A DNA stretch of 42,183 nt, taken from contig CAYNMM010000100.1 of assembly GCA_964398355.1 (NCBI GenBank), forward strand, positions 1 through 42,183. Direction: 5' to 3'. Position 1 is the stretch's first letter, and each line of letters opens with the position of its first letter. Of this stretch, positions 8,677-17,009 are shown one piece after another. The position numbers and the translations under genes were made by a program. The notes under the pieces are model-generated. The model searched no databases. It was not told the DNA's origin and saw nothing but the letters and a program-made list of their open reading frames with translations. This DNA is from WFZT01 sp964398355. GTDB taxonomy: Bacteria > Hydrothermota > Hydrothermia > B15-G9 > WFZT01.

Positions 8677-9051
8677 ATGATTTCTGAATTGAAAACAGGT
8701 CTTGTTGTTAAAAGTAAATTTGCCAGACTTATTGTTAACGGAGAAAAGATCTGGGAGATAAGGAAAGTCCCGCCTTACGTGCAGGGCCTGGTGGGGGTAA
8801 TCGATGGAGATAGGGGAGAGCTACTTGGTGTTGTTGAAATTGCGGGTTTCCTCGGACCATTCACTTTGAAGGAATTGTTAAAATATGAAAACAAGCATCA
8901 TGGAGGGAAATTTCTGAAAAATTATGCACGTGGAGGGGTGAAATTATACGCCTGGGTTTTAAAAAATCCGATAAAATTCTCAAAACCCGTGAAAGTAAGA
9001 TACAGAGAGGGGAAAGCCGGCATATCCGAGATAATTGATATTTTGACCTAA
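8677..9051 (+). CDS. ASCH-domain protein, candidate N4-acetylcytidine hydrolase or RNA-binding protein
   Basis: This 124-residue single-domain protein matches the ASCH (PUA-like beta-barrel) fold. The N-terminal helix and loop LIVNGEKIWEIRK (residues 18-30) carries the family's K..E.R pattern (K24, E27, R29). It is followed by G-rich strands (VIDGDRGELLGVVEIAG) and the closing strand KLYAWVL. E. coli YqfB, an ASCH protein, hydrolyses N4-acetylcytidine with Lys, Thr and Glu as catalytic residues (recalled from literature). Here the Lys is kept, while Glu stands at the Thr position, as in the ASC-1-like branch. It is divergent from tmcA. The start has no Shine-Dalgarno and is fixed by the promoter 6 nt upstream. 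Its stop overlaps that of the convergent pilin gene. Function is unproven. Confidence 0.75.
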   Translation: MISELKTGLVVKSKFARLIVNGEKIWEIRKVPPYVQGLVGVIDGDRGELLGVVEIAGFLGPFTLKELLKYENKHHGGKFLKNYARGGVKLYAWVLKNPIKFSKPVKVRYREGKAGISEIIDILT

Positions 9052-9620
9052 AAGACGTATTTCCCTGCTCCTGGTGGATAGCTTTTTATTTTTACATCCT
9101 CATCAGTCGAATAAAAAGTTGCGTAATTTTTGTCACCATCAAGATCTCCGGTGGCATAAATTGTAATATCAACGATGCCATATCGATAATCTGTGACGTA
9201 CTGGTTGAAATTTCCGTTGGCATCCATGGCACCGTTGTGGTTATAATTAATTCCCCCATGAATTGGACCGGTATCACCGAGTCTCACTGAATAAGAAAAA
9301 TATACGTCACCAGCAGGTTTAAATCCTATGAGGCTGAAGCCAACATTATTGGGGATGTTTGGCCACTTCTTCTTCTTTGGACCGGGAAGCTGGCGAGGAG
9401 TAGAGGCACAGGCGACGAAAACGTTGTGCTCACTTCCAAACGATTCTTCAAGAGTTCTAATGGATGCAATATTAACTTTTGCCTCTGTTACTTTTGCTCT
9501 TAACTGAAATTTTCGATACTGAGGAATGGCAATAGCGGCGAGGATAGCAATGATAGCCAGAACTATCATTAACTCGACAATTGTAAAACCTGAATCATTT
9601 CCAAATTTAAAAGTTCGCAT
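9048..9620 (-). CDS. type IV pilin / pseudopilin
   Basis: This 190-residue prepilin has a short basic leader ending in G, then the N-methylated segment FTIVELMIVLAIIAILAAIA with Glu at position +5, the hallmark of type IV pilins and type II secretion pseudopilins. The globular part follows the pattern RKFQLRAKVTEAKVNIASIRTLEESF and is rich in Gly, Asp and aromatic residues, with DANGNFN and TGDLDGDKN turns that could bind calcium. I chose ATG 9620 rather than an upstream in-frame start at 9659. A TTGATT-18-TATAAT promoter stands between them, with the -10 box 9 nt before 9620. The gene is isolated, with no pilus assembly genes nearby. It may encode the major pilin. Confidence 0.85.
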   Translation of the reverse strand: MRTFKFGNDSGFTIVELMIVLAIIAILAAIAIPQYRKFQLRAKVTEAKVNIASIRTLEESFGSEHNVFVACASTPRQLPGPKKKKWPNIPNNVGFSLIGFKPAGDVYFSYSVRLGDTGPIHGGINYNHNGAMDANGNFNQYVTDYRYGIVDITIYATGDLDGDKNYATFYSTDEDVKIKSYPPGAGKYVF

Positions 9621-9629
9621 GTGAGTACT

Positions 9630-9659
9630 ATTATACGAGCGGTTAATCGGAAAAATCAA
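9630..9659 (-). promoter_or_regulatory. promoter of the pilin gene
   Basis: Minus-strand TTGATT (9659-9654), an 18-bp spacer and a consensus TATAAT (9635-9630) stand 9 nt before ATG 9620. The predicted leader is only a few nucleotides, with no Shine-Dalgarno. Confidence 0.5.
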
Positions 9660-9793
9660 GACCAGAGTGGGAATAGCTGATTTTACCAGTTAATTGATGA
9701 TATTCCGCGCATATTTTTACAATAAAAACTACTCAATTATTTTTTATGTATCTAAAAATGAAATTTATCCCCTGCCTGTCTTTACCTTTTCCA

Positions 9794-9822
9794 TTGAAAT
9801 AATAAGTTTCCGAGATTATAAT
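9794..9822 (+). promoter_or_regulatory. promoter of the recF-gyrB operon
   Basis: TTGAAA (9794-9799), a 17-bp spacer and a perfect TATAAT (9817-9822) would start transcription near 9829, leaving a leader of about 9 nt before the recF ATG at 9838. No Shine-Dalgarno is visible in that leader. Confidence 0.6.
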
Positions 9823-9837
9823 TTACCCGCATAGATT

Positions 9838-10869
9838 ATGATAGTTTCCCGAATTTATCTCCATAATTTTAGAAATTATGTGACCAGTCTTTTTGAATTC
9901 GACGCTGGAATCAACGTAATTCTGGGACCGAATGGTGTTGGTAAGACCAACCTTTTAGAAGCTATTTCCTATCTATCCATTCCGAAATCGTTCAGAGGTG
10001 TTAAAGACACTGAATTGATAAGATGGGGAGAAAATGGTTTCGATATCAAAGGTGAAATAGAAAGTGGGCTAACACCTCACATCCTTGAAGTTCATTTCCA
10101 TAATGGTGTTAAAAATTTTATGATCGACGGGAAAAAGATCGGAACGTTTAGTGAGATTTTTAGAATATTTGTATCTCTCGTTGTGACTGCAAAAGATCAG
10201 GAAATTGTGGATGGACCTCCTGAGGCAAGAAGGAAAAACCTCGATTATTTCGGTAGCTTCTACGATCCTTACTATTACCAGTTACTGCTGGCATATAGAC
10301 GAACCTTGAAGGAGAAGAATTCACTTTTGAAAAAAAATCCACCCATAGAGCAGGTGGTACCCTGGAATATGAAACTCTATGAACTCGGTGTGGAAATAGT
10401 TAATGCTCGGGAAAGATTTATTCGCATGATCGAGAATGTTATGAATGTGAGGATCAGGGAACTTGGTGTTCATGACAGGATCGAGTTTTTATATGAACCT
10501 TCCATCGATGGGCTAAAAGAGTATACAGTGGAGAGATTTGAAGAGGAGAGGCGCAATGGCTTCTCTCTCGTGGGACCACACAGGGATCGGATCACCATCA
10601 ATTATATGGGATATCCGGTTCAGGTATCCGCTTCAGAAGGCCAGAAAAGGCTGATTCTCCTTGCCCTTTTCCTAACAGAGAGAGAGCTAATCGGGGACAA
10701 AATTGGCGAACTTCCTGTCCTTATTCTTGATGAGCCTCTGAGTGTTCTTGGAGAGGACAAAACTTCCATGCTCCTGGCCCATCTCGATGGTCAGGTTTTC
10801 ATATCGTCAGTTCGTAAAATCTCAGGTTTTCATTTGATTGAAATAGGAACTCTGGAGGAAAGGGTCTGA
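9838..10869 (+). CDS. recF: DNA replication and repair protein RecF
   Basis: RecF is an SMC/ABC-like ATPase that with RecO and RecR loads RecA at gaps in DNA. The 343-residue protein has Walker A GPNGVGKT at 30-37, preceded by the family's N-terminus (IYLHNFRNY). The ABC signature is SASEGQKRLILLALFL near 263-278, and Walker B with the D-loop is LPVLILDEPLSVLGED near 293-308. Length is slightly below the usual 350-370. It leads an operon that continues with a DUF721 protein and gyrB, the classic recF-gyrB neighbourhood near replication origins. dnaA and dnaN are not in the window. Its stop overlaps the next gene's start (TGATGG). Confidence 0.95.
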   Translation: MIVSRIYLHNFRNYVTSLFEFDAGINVILGPNGVGKTNLLEAISYLSIPKSFRGVKDTELIRWGENGFDIKGEIESGLTPHILEVHFHNGVKNFMIDGKKIGTFSEIFRIFVSLVVTAKDQEIVDGPPEARRKNLDYFGSFYDPYYYQLLLAYRRTLKEKNSLLKKNPPIEQVVPWNMKLYELGVEIVNARERFIRMIENVMNVRIRELGVHDRIEFLYEPSIDGLKEYTVERFEEERRNGFSLVGPHRDRITINYMGYPVQVSASEGQKRLILLALFLTERELIGDKIGELPVLILDEPLSVLGEDKTSMLLAHLDGQVFISSVRKISGFHLIEIGTLEERV

Positions 10870-11162
10870 TGGAAAAAATCGACGAATCTTTAAAAACCGT
10901 GCTCAAAAAACTCGGTCTATGGAAAAAAATCCAGGAGGAGTCTATTGTAGAAAAATTCAATGAAGAATATCCTCCTAAATTCGATTACAATATAGAGGCA
11001 ACTGAACTGGAGAGAGGGATTCTCGTTATAGAAGTCAAACATCCAGCATTAATGAGTAACTTAATTATGATGAAGCCAGCTCTTTTAAAAGATTTAAGAA
11101 AAAGGTTTAGTTCTGAAATTAAGGACATAAAATTTAGAAGAATGAAAGGGAGAAAGAGATGA
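10869..11162 (+). CDS. DUF721 (DciA-like) protein
   Basis: This 97-residue protein starts within the recF stop and overlaps the gyrB start by 4 bp. It matches the small DUF721 proteins found between recF and gyrB in many bacteria: an N-terminal helix with hydrophobic heptads (LKTVLKKLGLWKKI), then the core (TELERGILVIEVKHPALMSNLIM) and a basic end (KDIKFRRMKGRKR). DUF721 includes DciA, which loads the replicative helicase in bacteria lacking DnaC/DnaI. That role is plausible here from position and family but is not demonstrated. It is short for DciA, with only the core domain present. Confidence 0.7.
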   Translation: MEKIDESLKTVLKKLGLWKKIQEESIVEKFNEEYPPKFDYNIEATELERGILVIEVKHPALMSNLIMMKPALLKDLRKRFSSEIKDIKFRRMKGRKR

Positions 11163-13048
11163 GTGAAAAGTACACTGCTTCTGATATAAAAGTTTTGAAA
11201 GGACTTGAAGGTGTAAGAAGACGTCCGGCAATGTACATAGGGGACATAGGTAGGAGGGGATTGCATCACCTTGTATTTGAAATTGTAGATAATGCAATCG
11301 ATGAAGCACTTGCAGGGTACTGTAAAAACATTTTTGTTACCATAAACCAGGACGGAAGTGTGACAGTTGAGGATGATGGTCGTGGTATTCCCGTTGACAT
11401 TCACCCTGAGCTTGGGGTCCCTGCTGTTGAGGTTGTCTTTACTCAGCTTCACGCAGGTGGTAAGTTTGACTCCAAGGTGTATCAAATTTCGGGTGGACTT
11501 CACGGGGTTGGAGCGTCTGTTGTCAACGCTCTCTCCGAATGGCTCGAAGTTGAGATTCGCCGCGATGGTAAAATCTACAGGCTAAAATTTAGAAGGGGAG
11601 AAAAGGTCGCTGAGATGGAGGTGGAGGAAACTGGTGAGGAACGGACCGGTACAAAGGTGACTTTCAAACCTGATCCTGAAGTTTTTAAGGTTACAAGGTT
11701 CGAATTCGAAATCTTACGAGATAGATTAAGAGAACTCGCTTTTCTCATACCAGGTGTCAGAATTGTTGTTGAAGATAAGAGACAGAATAAGAAAGAGGAA
11801 TTTCATTATGAGGGTGGATTGAAAGAATTTGTTCGTTATCTTGATGAGGCGAGAGAGCCACTTCATAAGCCTTTTTACATGAAAGCCCAAAAAAATGGTA
11901 CTGAAATCGAAATTGCGCTTGAATACAATACAGGATTCGTTGAAACTATTCTGAGCTTCGCAAATACGATTAACACTCACGAGGGTGGCACTCATTTAAC
12001 TGGTTTCAAATCTGCTTTGACGAAGGCATTAAACGACTATGGGAAAAAAACAGGACTTTTGAAAAAGCATTCGCTTTCTGGTGATGATGTTCGTGAAGGA
12101 CTTACCGCGGTAATTCATGTCAAACTCAAGGATCCTCAGTTCGAAGGGCAGACGAAGACGAAACTTGGCAACGGCTACGTGGAAGGGCTTGTAAGAAGCC
12201 TGTTTTATGAGTGGTTCATGAGATTTCTTGAAGAAAATCCACGTGTAGCTCAGAAAATTATAGAGAAGGCGACCCTGGCTGCTAAATCTCGGGAGGCCGC
12301 AAAACGGGCTCGTGAACTTACAAGGAGAAAGAGCTTCCTGGAATCTGATTCCCTACCGGGAAAACTTGCAGACTGTTCGTCTCGCGACCCTTCAGCTTCA
12401 GAACTCTTCATTGTCGAAGGGGAGTCGGCAGGTGGCTCTGCCAAGCAGGGAAGAAACAGAGAATTTCAGGCAATTTTGCCACTCAAGGGTAAGATTTTGA
12501 ATGTAGAAAAGGCAAGACTCGATAAAGCTCTGTCAAATGAGGAGATCAAGACCATAATTTCAGCCATAGGCTCAGGTCTCAAAGATGAGTGTGACCCATC
12601 GAAAGCCAGATACCATAAAATCATTATAATGACTGATGCTGATGTAGATGGTTCTCACATACGAACTCTGCTTCTCACGTTCTTCTATCGTCTGATGAAA
12701 CCTCTGATCGAGGCTGGATTTATTTATATTGCACAGCCTCCCCTCTATAGGGTGCAGAAAGGGAAGAAGACCTGGTATTTACACTCTGATGAGGAGCTTG
12801 AACAACTCCTTGAGGAGATCGGTGAGGATAAAGTTAACATTCAAAGGTACAAAGGCCTTGGTGAAATGAACCCCGAGCAACTGTGGGAGACTACAATGGA
12901 CCCTGAGAGACGACTCCTGAAGCAGGTTACTCTTGAAGATGCAGCTGAAGCTGATAAACTCTTCTCCATCCTCATGGGAGATAAGGTCGAACCTCGTAGG
13001 AAATTTATTCAGGAAAACGCAAAGAAAGTGGTTAATCTGGATGTCTGA
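11159..13048 (+). CDS. gyrB: DNA gyrase subunit B
   Basis: This is the ATPase subunit of type IIA topoisomerase, which introduces negative supercoils with GyrA. The 629-residue protein has the GHKL ATPase motifs NAIDEALAG (near 41-49), DDGRGIP (near 72-78) and GGLHGVGASVVNALS (near 112-126), and the transducer domain. It also has a TOPRIM domain with EGESAGGSAKQGR and PLKGKILNVEKA near 420-450 and DADVDGSHIRTLLL near 495-508. It ends with the RYKGLGEMNPEQLWETTMDP tail. No DNA-binding insertion is present, so it is the short GyrB form. ParE is the alternative, but PLKGKILNVEKA and the recF neighbourhood favour GyrB. gyrA is not in the window. Confidence 0.95.
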   Translation: MSEKYTASDIKVLKGLEGVRRRPAMYIGDIGRRGLHHLVFEIVDNAIDEALAGYCKNIFVTINQDGSVTVEDDGRGIPVDIHPELGVPAVEVVFTQLHAGGKFDSKVYQISGGLHGVGASVVNALSEWLEVEIRRDGKIYRLKFRRGEKVAEMEVEETGEERTGTKVTFKPDPEVFKVTRFEFEILRDRLRELAFLIPGVRIVVEDKRQNKKEEFHYEGGLKEFVRYLDEAREPLHKPFYMKAQKNGTEIEIALEYNTGFVETILSFANTINTHEGGTHLTGFKSALTKALNDYGKKTGLLKKHSLSGDDVREGLTAVIHVKLKDPQFEGQTKTKLGNGYVEGLVRSLFYEWFMRFLEENPRVAQKIIEKATLAAKSREAAKRARELTRRKSFLESDSLPGKLADCSSRDPSASELFIVEGESAGGSAKQGRNREFQAILPLKGKILNVEKARLDKALSNEEIKTIISAIGSGLKDECDPSKARYHKIIIMTDADVDGSHIRTLLLTFFYRLMKPLIEAGFIYIAQPPLYRVQKGKKTWYLHSDEELEQLLEEIGEDKVNIQRYKGLGEMNPEQLWETTMDPERRLLKQVTLEDAAEADKLFSILMGDKVEPRRKFIQENAKKVVNLDV

Positions 13049-14303
13049 TCTTTTATTAACAAATATCGGTGAGCTCGTAACTGCGACCGGGCAAGGCCCT
13101 GTTCCACCTGGGAAAATTTCTCTAAAAATTTTGCACAACGCTGCAATTTTCATCTCCAACGGCATCATAAAAGAGATTGGACCCTCCATGACACTTGAAA
13201 ATAAATACGAGGGAGTGTTTACAGTTGATGTGGATCAAAAAACGGTGATTCCCGGTTTCATTGATCCTCACACTCACCTAATATATGCTGGTTGCAGACA
13301 TGAGGAGTTTTTACAAAAACTCAAAGGAGCAAGTTATACAGAGATCTTAAAAAGAGGTGGAGGTATCAACAGTACTGTACGTGCCACAAGAAGAGCCCAG
13401 AAAGAAAAACTACTTACACTTGCGATTCATCGGGCAAAAGTGATGCTTGAGCATGGTACGACAACTATAGAAGTTAAGTCTGGATATGGTTTGAATTATG
13501 ATGATGAGAAAAAAATTCTTGAGGTTGCCAATATTCTCGGGACAAAAATTCCCCAGGACATTGTTGTTACATTTCTTGGTGCCCATACAGTACCATTTGA
13601 TTTTAAGGAGAAGAGATGGGAGTACATTTCATTGCTCGTGGAAAGGATGATCCCGGATTTTGAAGGTCTGGCAGAGTTCTTTGACATCTTCATCGAAGAT
13701 GGAGCTTTTTTACCAGATGAAGCCAGAGCAATTTTAAAAGTGGCAAAGAATGCCGGATATTCAATAAAAGTTCATGCTGACCAGTTACATGATCTCGGCG
13801 GGGGTGAAATTGCCGCAGATTTTGGTGCCGTCTCGGCTGAACATCTTGATTATGTCTCCGAACACAGTGTAAAGAAGATGAAGGAAAGTAGAACTATTGC
13901 AGTTCTACTACCTACATCGACATTTTTTCTGAAAGGTGAGAAGGTACCACCTTTAGACTTATTTAGAAAACATGACGTCCCTGTTGCTCTTGCAACTGAC
14001 CATAATCCCGGAACATCTCCATTCTTTTCCATGCAATCGGTCATGGTCATGGGTGTATTTAATTTCGGAATGACCCCCGAAGAGGTATTCACTGCCGCCA
14101 CACTAAATGCCGCTTATGCCATTCAGCGAGGGGAAATTGTTGGCAGTATCGAGTCTGGTAAAAAGGCTGACCTTTTAATTCTTGACACACATTCCTGGGT
14201 GCATTTGCTTTACGAACCTGATAAAAATCATGTTCAGTATGTGATCAAAAATGGCGAATTTGTTTATGAAAAGATGCAATTTGGTGATAGATCAAGATCA
14301 TGA
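13041..14303 (+). CDS. hutI: imidazolonepropionase HutI
   Basis: HutI hydrolyses 4-imidazolone-5-propanoate to N-formimino-L-glutamate, the third step of histidine degradation. The 420-residue amidohydrolase carries the metal-binding PHTHLIYAGCRHEEF (HxH at 77-79), SGYGLNYDDE, KVHADQLHDLGG and ATDHNPGTSP motifs of the family. I chose ATG 13041, which overlaps the gyrB stop (ATGTCTGA). An upstream in-frame start at 12933 would add 36 residues that merely read gyrB in another frame. The neighbours are recF, gyrB and an lptE-like gene, and no hutH, hutU or hutG is seen in the window, so the location is unusual. Length equals that of characterised HutI proteins. Confidence 0.92.
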   Translation: MSDLLLTNIGELVTATGQGPVPPGKISLKILHNAAIFISNGIIKEIGPSMTLENKYEGVFTVDVDQKTVIPGFIDPHTHLIYAGCRHEEFLQKLKGASYTEILKRGGGINSTVRATRRAQKEKLLTLAIHRAKVMLEHGTTTIEVKSGYGLNYDDEKKILEVANILGTKIPQDIVVTFLGAHTVPFDFKEKRWEYISLLVERMIPDFEGLAEFFDIFIEDGAFLPDEARAILKVAKNAGYSIKVHADQLHDLGGGEIAADFGAVSAEHLDYVSEHSVKKMKESRTIAVLLPTSTFFLKGEKVPPLDLFRKHDVPVALATDHNPGTSPFFSMQSVMVMGVFNFGMTPEEVFTAATLNAAYAIQRGEIVGSIESGKKADLLILDTHSWVHLLYEPDKNHVQYVIKNGEFVYEKMQFGDRSRS

Positions 14304-15118
14304 GGCGAAAAATGTGGTGGAAGTTTATTCAACTTTCAAGATTTTTTGTTCTACAAATTAGAAACATTGAGCTGGTTTTAAAGTCGAAACTTCGTGTATT
14401 CTTTCAACCATATTTCTTATCTGCGGAGGAGGAAATTTTCAATAAGTTAAATAAAAAAATCAGGCATGGTTCGAAGGAATTAACACCGGTATCCTCTGGT
14501 TCGGGCAAGATGAAAGTAGAAGACTATCTAAATTTTACCGGAAGAAATGTTTTTGTAAAATTTCACCATAAAGTCAGAAACAGGGTCTACCAGGGATCTT
14601 TTAAACAGGGTGTGGGGTGGAGTAGGGGAGCGTTTATTAAAATCTTTATGTCCTTGGTTTTATTAATTCTCTTCACAGCTTGTACTTATTCGTTCAGTGG
14701 ATATTTTCCTTCTTATCTCAAGAAAGTATCTGTTCACGTATTCCAGAATAAGACTCTTATGTATGGACTCGACAATACTGTTACCGGCTATTTTATTGAT
14801 GAGTTGAGGAAAGATGGGAGATTTCAGCTTGTCTCAGACAGCAAGGCCGGTATGATCATAACAGGCAGTATTACAAATTACCAAAAACAACCCTTTAAAT
14901 ACGATGCTGAAGGTAACATTGAAAGCTACAATATCAGATTAACTCTTGAACTGGAATTTTATGACAACATAAACAAAAAGCCATACCTTCCGAAGGCCTC
15001 TTATACAGGGAGCGGGACTTACAGTGTGAACGGTGAGACTGAGGATGATGGGATAAAACGAGCTGTTGAGGATATTTATTCAACTGTGATTCACAGGCTC
15101 TTTCAGGTATCATTCTAA
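14300..15118 (+). CDS. LptE-like LPS-assembly lipoprotein (start uncertain)
   Basis: The open frame encodes 272 residues, but only the last 160 or so are recognisable: a lipoprotein signal (KIFMSLVLLILFTAC, lipobox LFTAC, Cys128) followed by an LptE-type domain (VSVHVFQNKTLMYGLDNTVT, then ADMIIT-like GSITNYQKQPF). LptE plugs the LptD barrel that inserts LPS into the outer membrane. The first 110 residues are basic and aromatic and match nothing I know. A lipoprotein signal this far inside a protein would not function normally. The true start is probably GTG 14612 or ATG 14648, and the upstream part may be a decayed or separate small gene coupled to hutI (ATGA overlap). Its stop overlaps the methyltransferase start. 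Confidence 0.65.
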   Translation: MRRKMWWKFIQLSRFFVLQIRNIELVLKSKLRVFFQPYFLSAEEEIFNKLNKKIRHGSKELTPVSSGSGKMKVEDYLNFTGRNVFVKFHHKVRNRVYQGSFKQGVGWSRGAFIKIFMSLVLLILFTACTYSFSGYFPSYLKKVSVHVFQNKTLMYGLDNTVTGYFIDELRKDGRFQLVSDSKAGMIITGSITNYQKQPFKYDAEGNIESYNIRLTLELEFYDNINKKPYLPKASYTGSGTYSVNGETEDDGIKRAVEDIYSTVIHRLFQVSF

Positions 15119-16440
15119 TGAAAAGGTTGCTTTTGAAAGTCGAGAAGATGATTCCTGGTGGCGATGCGATCTCCTACTACAATGGAAAAGCTGTCTTTGT
15201 TGACGGTGGTGTCCCCGGCGATAGAGTAGAAGCCGAAGTGATAAAGGAGAAAAGGGATTATCTCACAGTAAGGATTACAAAACTCCTTGAACCATCAGAG
15301 GCAAGAATCCCTCCCCGATGTCCTTACTTTCCAGAATGTGGTGGATGTCAATGGCAGATGGTAGATTATCGGTGGCAATTGAAATTCAAGAAGGATATAA
15401 TCCTTGACGCATTTAGAAGGATTGGAAAGATCCAGGAATTACCTATTAACGATGTAATTGGCATGGAATTTCCTTGGAATTTCAGAAACAAGGTTCAGTA
15501 CCCATTGAAAAGGACAAGAAGCCGTGTTTTGATTGGTTACTACCGGGAAGGTACCCATCACATAGTCGATATCGATTCATGTGAAGTTCAGCTAAAACAG
15601 TTTGACCCTGTATTAAAAGGTTTTAAAAAAATTTTGAAAGACGAGCCCCTCACAATTTACAATGAGCAAAAGCATTTTGGAAAACTGAGGCACTTCGTTT
15701 TAAGAGGATCAGAAAATACCGGCGAGACTCTGGTTATTTTAGTTGTTAAGGAGACAGCTATCGTTAAAACTTTTGCAGAGAAAATACTTGCTCTCGATCC
15801 AGAAAGGATAATTGGCGTTGTAGAAAATATAAATCCACGTAGGACGAACGTCATTTACGGTCCACAAACGAGAAAAGTCATTGGCAGACCGTATTACATG
15901 GAAAAGGTCTTCGGCAAATCTTTTCGTGTATCTGCACTTTCCTTTTTCCAGGTTAATGTAAAACAGGTAACGAAACTCCTTGAACTTATTAGATCGAGCA
16001 TCGGTGACAATTATCGACTGATTATAGATGCCTATGCCGGTGTAGGACTTTTTGCCCTCAGTGTGGCTGATAGAGCGAAGGTTGTTATTGGCGTTGAAGA
16101 GAGTACTTCTTCAGTTAAAGATGCACAGGAAAATATCAGCATTAACAATCAATTCAATATCGAGTATTTTGAGGGAAAAGTTGAAAATGTATTACCCACA
16201 CTCGAGAAGCCAGATCTTCTCCTTCTTGATCCTCCAAGAAAGGGACTTGAAAAGGAAGTCATCGATTTCATTATAGACAAAAGACCCCATGAGATAGTTT
16301 ATGTATCATGTAACCCCGTTACACTTGCACGTGATTTGAGGATTTTAGTTGAGTATTATGATATCGAGCTGGTGCAACCTTACGATTTTTTCCCTCACAC
16401 ACATCATGTTGAGACACTCGTCATAATGAAAGAAAAGTAA
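15118..16440 (+). CDS. 23S rRNA (uracil-5-)-methyltransferase, RlmD/RlmCD family
   Basis: This SAM-dependent enzyme methylates C5 of uracil in RNA. The 440-residue protein has an N-terminal TRAM domain (about 1-60: DAISYYNGKAVFVDGGVPGD). An iron-sulfur motif with cysteines at CPYFPECGGCQ and CEVQ follows, then an SAM fold (IIDAYAGVGLFALSVADRA). Catalytic motifs are LLDPPRKGLEKEV, with the family's DPPR(K/A)G, and VYVSCNPVTLARD, whose Cys attacks C6 of uracil. Its ATG overlaps the stop of the LptE-like gene. It is the last gene of the recF operon. The target could be 23S U1939/U747 or a tRNA position, which sequence alone does not decide. Confidence 0.9.
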   Translation: MKRLLLKVEKMIPGGDAISYYNGKAVFVDGGVPGDRVEAEVIKEKRDYLTVRITKLLEPSEARIPPRCPYFPECGGCQWQMVDYRWQLKFKKDIILDAFRRIGKIQELPINDVIGMEFPWNFRNKVQYPLKRTRSRVLIGYYREGTHHIVDIDSCEVQLKQFDPVLKGFKKILKDEPLTIYNEQKHFGKLRHFVLRGSENTGETLVILVVKETAIVKTFAEKILALDPERIIGVVENINPRRTNVIYGPQTRKVIGRPYYMEKVFGKSFRVSALSFFQVNVKQVTKLLELIRSSIGDNYRLIIDAYAGVGLFALSVADRAKVVIGVEESTSSVKDAQENISINNQFNIEYFEGKVENVLPTLEKPDLLLLDPPRKGLEKEVIDFIIDKRPHEIVYVSCNPVTLARDLRILVEYYDIELVQPYDFFPHTHHVETLVIMKEK

Positions 16441-17009
16441 AGACCACTTAAAGGATTTTTAAACTCCAGAAATTTGAAAAGTAATATCTGTGACCTATTG
16501 AATATTTGGGCCTTTCCACAACTTTAATTCCTGCAATGAACATGATAATTGTCTGTTAGCGTAGATGGAAGTGTGCTAATCCGGGACTATGCTGGTGAGT
16601 GTAGGCTGTATCGAAGTGACCTCTGCCATTCTATCGTTTTTTTAGTGTTTGGAATTCAAGACTACCGCAGGCAAAAATACTCCTCTTTCCGCATTTGAGG
16701 GAGTTATTTCTGTTTTACGATTACGGAGGAGAACAATTATTACACAAATTGTGTAGAATGATTTATCAGTAAAATTCTCCGAATATGACGCGGTGAGGAC
16801 CATAATTTCACCTGTTAACTGCTGGAATAGGAAAATGCATGAGGTGGAAGGATATGGGAATGTGACTTCCTCTCTGCATTGTGGCTTAGATGGAAATATA
16901 TCCTCTTTTTCATAACATAGGAATAAACGAGCCGACTTTCCATAAACGAGACTTTCTCGTGCGAATTTTCTCTTGATTGTGAAGTTCGTTTAATTTAAAA
17001 TCCCTGTGT
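16441..17009. other. gene-free gap between the recF operon and the kinase
   Basis: No coding frame or clear terminator is seen. It contains a 13-bp palindrome ACACAAATTGTGT (16742-16754) and, just before the kinase promoter, two copies of ATAAACGAG (16923-16931 and 16942-16950). The second leads into the palindrome ACGAGActtTCTCGT (16946-16960). These could be operator sites. Confidence 0.45.
16973..17001 (+). promoter_or_regulatory. predicted leaderless promoter of the P-loop kinase
   Basis: TTGATT (16973-16978), a 17-bp spacer and TAAAAT (16996-17001) stand 8 nt before ATG 17010. No Shine-Dalgarno is present. Confidence 0.5.

Noticed and set aside
12933..13040. Upstream extension of hutI inside gyrB
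   Set aside because: It is gyrB read in another frame; HutI family proteins start at the MSDLLL-type N-terminus encoded at 13041.
16742..16754. ACACAAATTGTGT palindrome as an operator
   Set aside because: It is 230 bp from the nearest predicted promoter and short enough to occur by chance in AT-rich DNA.
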